The translations under genes were made by a program, and so were the position numbers. A DNA stretch of 64,000 nt, taken from Lepiota brunneoincarnata (lineage: Eukaryota > Basidiomycota > Agaricomycetes > Agaricales > Agaricaceae). The stretch's first letter is position 1; every line of letters starts with the position of its first letter. Location of the stretch: NCBI GenBank assembly GCA_023014365.1, contig JAEBUN010000007.1:868001-932000 (forward strand). Direction: 5' to 3'. Below are positions 18,196 to 29,499 of the stretch, piece after piece. The notes under the pieces were generated by a model that saw only the letters and a program-made list of their open reading frames with translations, was not told the DNA's origin and ran no database searches.

Positions 18196-20214
18196 TCTTG
18201 GATTGTGGCTGGCCTAATGGTTTATGAGCGTGGCGATGATATAATGTGACCCTGACTTGGTTTTCTACTGCGATCACTGCTACCTTTCTACCTTTCCCTG
18301 ACTTTCTCACCTCCGCCTTTCCTTCCTCATATCTTTACTTTCGGGTTTTCTTTTCGCCTTTCTATCATTAGTCAGTTTAAGCTTGGTTTTCTTTTTCTGT
18401 GCTTGTGATTTTTTCTCCCCCCGGTACAAGTTGGTTACTTGACTGAAGTCCTTTTTCTGCGTTTTTAGTTTACAAGTTGATATCGTGCGCTCTCTTTCGA
18501 CTTTCCCTCCCTCTCTCTCTCTCTTTAATATCCTCCTCTCCCTTTTCCTCGTGGTTTTTTTTATACATATGATGACCACATGACGCAGCTATTAAATCTA
18601 AAGCTCTAAAGCTTTCCATCGTACTCATCTTTTCAGATTGATTGCAGCTTGTGCGTGATGATACCACAAACGTTCTCGGAGATGATTTGGAGATCAAAAA
18701 CCATGAGAATTTGTGCCGGTTGCGAGCCAGCCTGCGTCATGCAGCCCTTTTGAGTCCTTGATTCTGTTGTTCTCACTTATTCGTTTATTTGCTGATGATG
18801 GGCATTTTCATGCTATAAAATCGTTTGATTAATGCCTTTCCCTTATCTGCAGATAACTTCGGGGTGGATAACCGCAACTCCCACTTGATTTCTGACGGCC
18901 TGAACCCTCCTGTGTACCACCAAAGGGATGATTTCCGAGGATTGCAGTGTGTTGGGTCGCCCGGAGTTAGAGTGGCTTTCCTTCCATGGATCCACGGCTA
19001 CTGTAGGGGTAGTATTGAGCATGAGTTCGGAGGGGGTATGCTCCTCACCGACTAGGAACAAAAATGTGGCCTTTATAGGTAGCTCAGTTGATGATCAAAG
19101 GTTGTGGCGTCTCGGGTGTATCGCTTTACACGGTTTGACTATACGTCAGCGCCACCCTTTGGATTGGTTGACTGATGACTGGAAGGGTCGAGAGTGGAGT
19201 CTATGCGTCCTTGTTTGGGAGATTAAGGTGGATATGTAGGGGTATTAGAGGGGTTCAAGCCTTGACTGCGAGGGCCGACCTGTAACCCCTCTGGGTAGAG
19301 TTACCGGACATTGGGTAAAATAACTGGTCGTCATAGACTCGATTACGAAAGGCGATTTGGCTGGTGAATAAAGAACAGTGAAAATCAAGACAGCAAGTCG
19401 AGGAGCCGTCAAGGATCGAGGAGTTTGAAGCATTGTGAGTGGAGCTGAGGGTCGCCTATCCCAGAGGGTGTTGCGCCAGAGTTGCGCCTCAGGTACCAAA
19501 CGTAGATGTGTTCTGCAACAATCGGTAGGAGTTGAGAGAGATACCATCACCGCTGACAGGTTAAATATGCAAACGATCCCTGTCGGGGGAACAAATGCGC
19601 TGCGGCGAAGCGTAGTCGAGGTGGCTATTCCCGGAAGAATATAGATCTATCAGAACAATGGAGCTGTGGCGAAGAGTAGTGAACTCTGACAACGCTACTT
19701 GAATCTTTGCCTGGCACCGCCATGCTCCCTCCCACGCGCGCGCCTGAGGTGAACCCCCCTCTTGTTCAGTATGGGGGCGTGGGGGTTTCAATTTTTCTTC
19801 TTTTTACAACTCAGGGAAGAGCGCAGAGAGAATGCAGGGTTGTCAAGGTGACGTTTCAGGGTATTAGGACGACCTCGGGGATGTGTATGATGGATGGGGG
19901 TGCTGGAGTGATAAGTTCTCAGATGTTTTTCTGGTGTCAGACGCGTGCTGTCTGGGTAGGGCTGGGTTGGTAGTAACCTGAACCAGGGGGCGGTGTGAGA
20001 GAGGAGACCAGAGGGCAAGTCGCCGATCCGAGTGACACGGTGCCTAAGTCACGTGAGTAATCATTACAAGGGAGGGGACAACTCTTGGGAAATCTGCTAA
20101 TTCATCCCTTGCCATTATCATCGCTGCAGTTCAGAGGCAGAGCCTGCAGCTTTTCGCTCCTTTTCTTTTCCCTTTTCTACTTCTGATATCAAACAGAGGG
20201 CGCGGTGCGCTCTA
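18196..20214. other. intergenic, CT-rich start, no gene seen
   Basis: Two kilobases between KIN1 and the next gene. Bases 18285-18545 are strongly pyrimidine-rich on the plus strand. Another pyrimidine-rich patch at 20150-20190 lies just before the next start codon and may belong to its promoter. Short reading frames here show no family resemblance. Confidence 0.5.
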
Positions 20215-23200
20215 ATGCCACCCTCTTCAACGATGCCATATACCAATATGGATGTGCCCTCAACGCGCCCAAGAGCCCGTGTACACAAGCAAAACACAGA
20301 GGGCAGCCGCGACTCTAGTGCAATTCGGGCATCTGTCCTCGATGCAGCCCTCCAGCTTGGTCTAGGATCCAGCTCGCTTGTCGCTGACTGGATGTTCAGT
20401 AACCCACTCAAAGAAGAAGACGAGGTATGTCTCTCTGTTCACTCCAACCAGTTTCCATTTTTCTTTCATTCTCTGTTGTCCCGTTATTCGGCTCGCCTTC
20501 CTGGCCCAATTTTTTTCCCTCCCTTCCCGAGGAGTATGCCACCTGCCACAAACCCTTGCAGTTCTCACCACTGCCCGTCTGAAAAGCTTTGTGGCGTCTC
20601 AGAGGAGACGCCCTGCCCCTCCCCTCCCCTTCATTTTTGCTTCGCCCCATCTTTTCCCCTAGAGCCCCTCTGCAGCCCATGATCGGGACAGACGGGAACC
20701 TTGTTCTCCTTGTTTAATTCGTGGAGCTGGGAAAACCCTGAAGCGAAATTGGCAAACGCCTATCAGGCAACACGGCTGGCCGCTTCTACTTCTCGCTATC
20801 TCGTCCTCTCTTCTTTCCCTGGCTTAGGCTGGGACGGCACCTATCATGATTAATGGGCGTGCGCGCCGTGACCACATGCCGTCAGATGGATACTTAATAG
20901 TTTGGCTGCATGCAGTTCTGGATTCCCCCCTAGCCCGGAACTATCTATTTCCACTCTCGTGATCTAAGGCCAAGCTCATATATTTCTCAATGTCATTTAG
21001 GATCAGATACCCTCTCCAGGCCTGACGCACTCCGAAGAGTCGCCGGCATCTTCCCCCCTCTCCGGCCGATACCCGCTTACACCCTCATCGTCCTCCCAAA
21101 ACCACTCCAACGTCCACACCCATAAACACCCCCAACATGCCAACACCATTCCTTTTGTGCTATCCCCCGAGTCCTCCTCCCTGATACCCCATCTCCCTTC
21201 TTCCACCGCCGAACCAGCTCCCAACCTCATACCGCCAAGACCCACTACACCTTCTAAGCTCAAAAAAAAGCGGAACGTGGGTAGAGACGGTTACGAGAGT
21301 GACGGAGTCGTTCGTGGTGACGCATCACGGAAAAAGGACAAGAAGAAAGATGAGAAAGACGCCAGAAATGGCTCCACCGCTCCTGGGACGACGATACCCC
21401 TGGTCCCCAATTCTGGATCTAGTCTATTGACGGTTCCCGACCAAGAATCGCTAGCTCCAGGAAGCCTCGATGAACCAAGGAGGCGGAAACGTTCACTTGT
21501 CAAAGCGCCGCCAAAACCGAGATTTCAGCTCTCTGCTCCTACGTCACCCCTGGATCAGCTGGGATATGAAACCGATGGTATAGGTAAAAAGTCCAAGTCA
21601 AAGGGGTGGATGTCGGGAAAGAAGACAGGTGCAGACGAAGACAAGGATCTGAAGAAGGCAAAGAGTCTGTTTTTCAGGCTTGGTAATAAGACTTCAAAGT
21701 CAGATCTCAAGTTGGAGCAGGAGAAGGAAAGGGAGAGGGAAAGGGAAAGGGAGAAAAAGGAAGAGAAGTTTATGTTGCCAATTGCCGAAAAGTTTGCGAC
21801 GACGCTGAACTTGGGTTTGAGTGCGAGTGGGAACAGTGCGAGCACGAGTACGAGCCCTTATCTTTCCAGCACTGCTCCACTACGTTTGGGAAGCAATGAA
21901 GGCCGGTTGCCCGCCGTTGGCGGGTCTGGGGGTCTGGGAATCGACCTCGGACTTGGGTTATCGGCGGATATGTTCACGACATCCCCATCCACCTCTCCAT
22001 CCACTCGAACAGTCCCTCCAGCGCTGCCGATCACAGTCTCAACACACTCGACTGCGCAGGTGCATCCATCCCATTCTGCACCCCCCGTTTCTTTCCCTCC
22101 CGCATCCAACGCTGCCAGCGGATCCAGTACACGCCCGGGTTCGGCAGGTACAAGTGCAAGTGCGGGCACAACAGGGCGAACTTCAACTTCGACAAACACA
22201 CATTCGCATTCGGCTGGTGTCACCACGAACTCGAGTGCGGGTCGGACATCTTTGGCTACCTCGATTTCGACTTCACAATCTCATTCACAGCTACAATCTG
22301 CGGGAGTTTCCTTGGTGTCTCTTAAAGACGTCGCTAGCCGCGAGTCGTCGAACGATGGTAGTTCGAGTTTGGGTCTCCCACAGACTCCGAGTAAGAGGCG
22401 AATGTTACCTTTCCTTGGCAGTGGTGGAGGCGGCACCGAGAAAGAGGGGGAAAAAGGGAAGAAGAAGAAGGAGAAGGAGAAAGAGCGTGAGAAAGCAGGG
22501 AAGAAGCCCGTTATCTCATTACCTATCACTCGTACTGCCGATACCAGTACGAGCGATATCTTGGACACGGGGACACCTCGAGTCCCACCCATTGCGACAT
22601 CTATACCTGGCACACCATCCCGGCCTCGACCCACCAACCCGCCTATTGATGGACCGTTTGGTGCGCGAACCCCGGCTTCCCATCCTCAAGCGTCACACAA
22701 GCAGATCCCACAGCAGGGGGTATTGTCTAGGCAAACGTCAATGTCGAATCTGCAGGTGAATGGAAATATCCCTGGTGTTGGGATGAATGGCCGAATATCA
22801 CCCGCACTGGGCAAGAGGTCACCTTCACCCCTTCCACACACGCATCCCACCAGAGGTCCAATTATGTCCGGTGGTCGTCCAGGTGTGGGACTAACCATAG
22901 TCAACGGAAATCTAGGTGTAGGACCAACATCAGGTCGACATTCACCTCTTCCAGCTCCAAACGTACTGGCTTATTATGATATGCCGCCGCCTAGCCCACC
23001 CCCGCTCGCTCCGTTGCCAAATGTGCCCACAGGTGCCGGTGAGCTCAGTGTGGGGATCGCAGTCACGACTGGGTCGCCTCTGCCTTCGCCTTTGTTGATG
23101 AATTCACCGAATTCCAGTCTGAATTCGAGTCCCAACTTGGGAGGGGGTCGGGGAACGGGGGTGGGGACAGGGACAGCAGGAACAAGTTCGACGGCGCCTC

Positions 23201-24326
23201 CGCCAACGAGCTTTAATGCTTCTTCAGCTTCCTCTACGGCTGTGTCTGGGAGTGCGTTGAGGGCAAAGGTGCAGAGGAGTTTGAGTCAGCAGGAGCACAA
23301 AGGTGGACTTGGTGTTGGCGTTGGTGCTGTCACTAGCATTAGTACTCCTGCCAACGGTAACTTCAACGGGAACCTCACTGTGCCCACCGGTTCCAACGTC
23401 CAAAGGGGAAGGGAATCACCTTTCCCGATCAATCCTATCCATCCCAACAATCATCTTAAACTCCCCTCCCAAGCTCTCAATAATCTACCCTATCACTGGA
23501 CGGGGGGGCTCACCAAAATCGGGATGGGCGGATGATTTCGATGATGATGAGGGATTGGTCGAGGTAGGATGAAAGTGTCCGGGGTGTGCTCGCGAGGTTT
23601 CGAGAGTCGAGAATCGAATATGGGAAGATGAGGATAAACGAGAGGGAGGCGGCAGAGGGGGTTATTGCAACCAGGAGAAGTTTTGAGGCATTGCGTGGTG
23701 ATTCCGGCCCTGCCCTCTCTGCTTCGTCTGGTGTCGTTGGGACAGGCGGAGAGCAGAGTGGTGGCGCGAGTGGAGGAGGGGAGTACGATGCCTTGGCGAT
23801 TGAGGAGTATTATAATCGGGTTAATGGGACTGTGGGCCCTGCCAACGTGTATGAAGATGGCGAGCACGGGTACGACGATGATGGCGAAGAATCGTATTAC
23901 CCCGATGATGAGATCCGTGACTCAGCTCATCCAGACTACAAATCGCGAAGACGCGGGTCGACACTCTACCTCGAGGACGATGATGAGAGTGGCGAAAACG
24001 AGTCGAGTAGTGGGCACAGCCACAGGGGGAAATACCCGAGGTCTAGCAGATGGAGCGGGAGCATATACAGCCGTGCGAGCTTTTTGGACTCGGAGAAGAG
24101 TGGGCAGACGAGAGATAGATTCGTGAAGCGTGTAGAAGCGATGTTGGGTGAACAAGAGAGAGTACCACCCGTGCCCAAGTTGCCGCAAGAGTTTATGCCC
24201 GGATTTAATGGAGGATCTGGAACAGCAGAGGTGAGAGAGGAAGATGAGGAGTATGTTGTGAAGCGGACTGTCGGTACCGGTGCAAGAAAGGTTCCTGCTG
24301 GTTCGGGGAATTGGAATCCGTTTTAA
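20215..24326 (+). CDS. large low-complexity protein, function unknown
   Basis: I do not recognise a functional domain. Exon 1 encodes 70 well-composed residues (DAALQLGLGSSSLVADWMFS). A 576-nt intron (20425-21000) separates it from one long exon, giving about 1177 residues. The middle is rich in Ser, Thr, Pro and Gly, with charged KE/RE-rich stretches and a repeated YESDG/YETDG motif. An acidic segment (WADDFDDDEGLVEV) precedes a more ordered C-terminus (VLARFRESRIEYGKMRINER) that ends GSGNWNPF. Two single-base excesses break the frame: one G in a run of seven at 23502-23508 and an A at 23566. Removing both gives one continuous frame. Proteins of this composition are often cortical or signalling scaffolds, but that is a guess. 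Confidence 0.8.
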
Positions 24327-24839
24327 TTGAGCCGTGTTTTTATTGTTTTTTGTGGTTGGGTTCTTGGCTTTCCCCCCTTGACCCCTTCCAATTCACTCGT
24401 TTTCTCTTGTTTGTGTGTTATCATATATCTCACTCGTTTCCGTATGGCATTACTCGTAGAATTTTCTTGACCTCTGAAATCACTCAATCGTTTGGATTCC
24501 CTCTTATTCACGTTCCATTATTCACGTTCCATTATCTCCGTTCCTACGACACTTCTTTACTCCTTTTTCTTGGATCTCGGATACCAATTGCTTATAGGCT
24601 CGCTGTGTCGGTAGCCAGATGATAATAGATCAAAGAGTAACCGAATAATATTGAAACAGCAGTAAAATCTTTGGGTCCCGAGCAAGCATAAAGCCTTGAA
24701 TGATAGTAGATTTCGCGCCGAAGGAAATCTACTCCAAGTATAACAACTGGACAGATTTATCCACAATCTATTGAAGTGAATAAGGGAAAAAAACACCCAA
24801 CAATCAATCCATCAGAATCCTGGTATTCGATTATAGCAC
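24327..24839. other. 3' flank, no gene seen
   Basis: AT-richer sequence after the preceding stop. It contains a short tandem at 24507-24535 (TTCACGTTCCATTA repeated). No coding signal is convincing. Confidence 0.4.
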
Positions 24840-27227
24840 AACATTGCGACGGTGCAGTTCCCAAAATCGTCACCTCAGCGGACTGCGGGACGCCATCCAG
24901 GAGCACGCTCAAAATATCCTTGGCGGTATGGCCCTATTCATCCACCGATCAATCACCAAGGTTATTACTTGTCAGGGGAAGAGGGAAACACTGCGTACCC
25001 CCATGGAGGCATCCGGCCAGAATGTTTGCCAGCGCGCGAGGCTGGGCGTATACCTCTCCTGCGTAGCTTCAAAGAACCAGGCTGGTTTACTAACGAGTGC
25101 ACGCTCGATATCCAAATCCCGGAGGGGAAAGGAAGCCGCTGTGAGTCGATTTATGATCTGTGCCGGAGCCTATAAAGCTGCTGAATCCCGAGTAATCATG
25201 GAGCATCCGACTCACATATCTCTGAAACCATATCCAAAATGTCACCATACCGGCATCAGGGGCATGAATCGCCAGTCTACTAAAATCAAGCCTTTCCAGA
25301 AATAGGGAAATCTGTAATTCGTAACTCAGGGTTTGAGTTACCTGCACCAGTTGTGGAGGAGCCCTCTGAAATGTGTGTAGAGGTGTCAGGATGTTCACCC
25401 AGACATTTGAGACATCGGAAATTGCCCTTTTCAAGGAAGAATTTCAGTGATCGTCATTATCAAGAGGCCAAGAAAGCTGCACACTCCGGACTTGGACGTC
25501 CCTCTCAGCCTACAGTATGTGTCAATGAAACCCCATAGCTCAAAAGAAATTCTGAGGTGCGTACGGCTGGTCGTAGTCAACTGTTTCAAGATTCGAGAGA
25601 AACATGAAAACAAGTCTAGCATCGTATCTTCCGAGGAGATCGAATAATTATGGGACCTATTGGGATCTCGAAGATATTCGATGAACGATGAGTGAAAGAA
25701 TTGGAATACCCCTGTTACAGGCGTCTTCGGGAAGTGGAAGCTCAAGAACTGAGCGGAGTTTTCGCAAGGTGGCGTATGCTGCATGACGTTCAAGGCCTAG
25801 GACATTGCATGCCACTTGAAATATATATGCCCTGTCAAGATTCCTGGACGTCACGTTGAGGGAATGATACCCGATGATTCGCTTTGCAGTTGGGAGTCTA
25901 CCCAGAGGAATGTCGGACATGATTTGCTTGTAAAGAATATCCAAGGTGTGGAGCGGGTACGGGTCGTCTCCTTGAATACTGGTCATGGCATGCGAGGCGA
26001 TGGCAGAAAGGAGTCGAGTGAGCCGGAATACAGGGTCCCCATGATCGAAATCATCGATGTACCCAATGACTTGTTGACGCGAACACGAAAAGGCCAGACG
26101 CTGCATGCTCAGTCATATTGAATTGCCAAACGCTTGGCCATTGCGGCATGGATGGTATCGATTCAGGATATTCCCGTTGTATTCTGGAAAATTCGGCTTG
26201 CAAATAATATTTGACATCCTGATATGTGTCTGAATCAATCGAAACCTCTTGTGCCCAACAGTTGACATGAACTTCGGGTCTCGAGAAGAAGGTCCTGAGA
26301 TGAGATTCTGCGCGGCTTGCGACAACCCAAATAAGGGGGACTGAAGGGTACCGGAGAACAAGGTCGGTGATGAGACCGATGATCGCGCACTGTTCTCGTT
26401 CTCCTTGACACCCGTCAAGTCCATCGAGAAATATTGTTCAGGAGATTGAGCCATCGTGTAAACACCTTTCAGCAAACGGGATGGTGATGAGAAGTCCTGA
26501 ACTGTTCGGCCATCGATTTTTCCAGACACATGGGATCGTTGACGAGCAGATCACCAATGTAGGCTCGATAGGCTGGGATCCTAACAGCCAGCTGGTATGC
26601 AATGGTAGCGAACGCCTTAGGAGCTTGGTTGCGTCTGTTTATCTTCGAGAAGAAGATGGTTGCACCGAGTATATGAGATGATTCGGATTCCGCGAGTGTT
26701 TGCATGATGGCCGACTCTCCGACGCCTGCAGGTCCATGGAGCCAGAGCAGCCTCTTTTCGGGATGGGTACTTCGTATCCTTTCTTGCAATGACTGGACGA
26801 TCTTCTTGCGTATGTCGGGGTGGCACCGTGAAGGGGGATCGCGGGCGGACGAGACTACGAGTAAATTCTACGCCAATGATGGCATATTTTGCTAGAGGAG
26901 CCAGGACTGGCAAAGATCCAGGTATCAGTTTAAGGTCTATACCTACGACAGTCCAATACTCAAAGACTCGCCATCTATGTTCTTGTGATAGTGTGTTTCA
27001 ACATTGTACATCACTGGGTTGTGCACAGAGAAGTAGCGCGCATTGTGGAAATAACCGTATCCCGTTCCTAACGTGAAGTCATAATATTCAGTCACGCAGA
27101 AAGCAGAAAGACTAGTCAATAGGAAACATACCTTGCGCAAAAGGCGTGGGCGAGGGTGCTTGGTGTCCAGTTGCCAGTTGGCATCCGTGCTCGTGGACAG
27201 TGGGGAACCGGGAATCGCTTTAATCAT
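24840..27227 (-). pseudogene. NACHT NTPase copy 1 (Nwd2-like), inactivated
   Basis: Paralogue of the gene at about 29.5-31.9 kb, from the Nwd2-like NACHT family that is expanded in mushrooms and related to NLR sensors. The N-terminal exon has the family-like HNPVMYNVETHYHKN (about 26960-27060). The P-loop reads GPAGVGESAIMQ: the Walker A lysine codon is replaced by Glu at 26715-26717. Walker B reads LDGLDGCQG where copy 2 has LDGLDECQG (26411-26413). An in-frame TGA (26438-26440) replaces the Gln of copy 2, and a frame shift lies near 26495. The helical C-terminal part is recognisable down to about 25090. Loss of both ATPase motifs plus the stop makes an active product unlikely. Confidence 0.8.
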
Positions 27228-27744
27228 GACATACTATTCTTCCTTACATAAATGAATATTGTAATAATCCCTATTAGCCTAGCCGACAAACCTCTGGGGG
27301 ACGATGCCTGCGAGTCAGACCTACGACTACCTCGAAAGAATCAGGGCGTACAATAAGCCGTGTTGGTCAAGGACTTCGGAAGTTAGAGCTCGAGGGCAAC
27401 TCATTGAGGCTTGGTCCTGCTCATCCACGGGTATCTGTAAGAATACCCACTTGGGGCCATGGGGGCGTCCCTCACTAGGGACGAGGTCGCCTCGCGGGGG
27501 CACAAGTGAACGGGACTAACGTCTATTCGAGGGGAGACTAAAGGACTCAACCCCTCCTAGCTACTATGCACATGAGATAGCTCATTCTAATATATGTCAT
27601 GTCAAGGAAGTGCGAATCCTGGTGTAAGCCAGGTCCACGGGCTTACACTATGCATATACCATCACGATATTTCTCGAGTCCGTTTGCGCTGACCCTCTGA
27701 ATAGACTGGAATAATCGTGATGCTTCGTGTAACTGGTATGTCTA
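27228..27744. other. no gene seen
   Basis: Short stretch between NACHT copy 1 and the membrane-protein gene. It is GC-rich around 27450-27510 and shows no credible coding frame. Confidence 0.4.
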
Positions 27745-29078
27745 CTACATACCTCCTCGGATACACGAGAGGACGTCTATGTGAATTTTCATTGACAGTA
27801 TGGATCTTACGCAGCTGAATCGTTGGCTGGTAGCGATCCCGCAACAAAACTGCCCCTTCAAGCTCCAACTGCAGTGGGTTGCCATACCATCACCAGCGAG
27901 TCCATCATCATCATGGTCATGATGCCACCGTAAGGTGCTAATCTGACGTTCTGTCTGCCCACTCCAAGCCCGCCCCGACAACACACGATAGATAACGAGG
28001 AGGTACGCAATCATCTAAACCATAATGCAAATATCACGTTAGAAGGTGATCAGCACGATAGCTCGAAACAAGGTACATACGTCGACTTGGTCTGCAATTG
28101 CGCTGAATAACAGTGAGACATGGTTGTGAGTCGCACTATGGGTGACTTGAGAAATAATGTTTGCGAAATTGCAGGCCACCGCCAGGGCATATGATTCAGT
28201 GATGATCGCCACGATATTGGTGTATTGACCCGAGCTTTCGCTGAAGTCCGCTCCTATGTGGGTGTGTCTGATCAATCGTCCGCGATACATATGTTAGGTT
28301 TGAGTTTTACTTGCCGATAAGGTTGACAATACGTCGGCGGACGAGTATCAGACGTCCTATCACTAACAAGCAACAAAGTATGCCGAACACTGTCTGAAGC
28401 ACGAGAAACGAAGTTTCGAGGGCGAGACCCTCTGATACAGGTATAGTAACTTCGTTCAAGATGTTGTAGTTATCAACGATAGCGAGCGCTTGAGGTGCAC
28501 CCTTTTGAGTATGAAGGGATTGGGTAGCCAAAGTTGTGATGTGCTCACCTATAGTCGCCAAAGCAATCAACAGAGGTATACCAGCGACGATGTTCCTGTA
28601 GGGGTTTGCTGTCCAGATGATCCATACACGCCATATCTAGATCAGGATCAGAACTTGGTGTTCAAATGTTACTACCTGCTGCGAAGAACCTGCGCCTACC
28701 TGGATGCCCCAGGCGAGTATTCCCGACCATCATACTGGAAACAAACCGCAAGACTTGATAGGCAGGCGGACCGTTTGGCCAGGTGTACTGGGAATCAACA
28801 GATTCTTGGAGGGAGCCATTGTGGTCGATATATGCCGAAACTTTTAGATGAGTATTGGTTGCAAAGGATATTCCTGCACATAATAGGATAAGCGTGGAAA
28901 ACCCGAGGGAGGAGAGTGTTTGTCTGCGTCGGTCGTTTTTTCGGAAGCTGGTGTATAACAACTGTAGGCACATATAGTAGAGTGTGAAGCCGATTCCGAA
29001 GAAGGCGCCTTGAACGCTGGTGCAGGATACCAGGTCCCAAACTGCTGTGGACCGTACTCGATAGTCCGGGACTGACAT
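27745..29078 (-). CDS. multi-pass membrane protein of an Agaricomycete family
   Basis: Probably a seven-span integral membrane protein of unknown function, of a type common in mushroom genomes. Exons on the minus strand read in order: SVQGAFFGIGFTLYYMCLQL (first span), LSSLGFSTLILLCAGISFAT, a loop with YTWPNGPPAYQVL, a span around LVLQTVFGILCCLLVIGRLI followed by RRRI, then TNIVAIITESYALAVACNFA, and a last span (MIAYLLVIYRVLSGRAWS) with a short hydrophilic tail. Introns are short but several borders are uncertain, so the protein length is not fixed. The gene lies between two NACHT copies in the same orientation. Confidence 0.65.
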
Positions 29079-29499
29079 GTTGTGGAGGGGAGGGGGGAGA
29101 GGCGCAAGTGTCGAGGCGTCTCTTTAATGCTTTCATCAGTGTTTGAGAAGCGTGCTGTGTCCCAAAAAACTAGCATTGATCAGGTTAATGGCATTGCCTT
29201 TGTGCGTGTACCGGGTCCAGAAGCTATAAGCCGTTAGAGTGTCTGTTTCGAGATGGTATCACCACTCTTGAAGCCCTGATGAGGCACGCTGGTGGAGAGA
29301 AGATCCGACTAAACAGGTGCAACTCAAACACGGGCTAGTCGATTGTACCTTTGATCGAGGAGGTGTTCACCTTCGCCATGAGAATGTTGGCAAGGCATAG
29401 ATAATCAGGGGTAGAGCGTATTATTGTCACACAATGGCCTAGAGTCACCACGTCAAGAGTTCCTACTCGAGCGAGTAGGGAAAAAAGCATCTAACGATT

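Noticed and set aside
18825..19061. Small frames on both strands between KIN1 and the next gene
   Set aside because: No resemblance to any family, overlapping in opposite directions, no splice signals of note.
23570..23605. A 33-nt intron between GLVEV and the C-terminal frame of the 20.2-kb gene
   Set aside because: No GT-AG pair gave the right phase. Removal of one A at 23566 joins the frames directly.
27601..27660. Possible tRNA-like B-box
   Set aside because: No matching A-box or cloverleaf could be folded around it.
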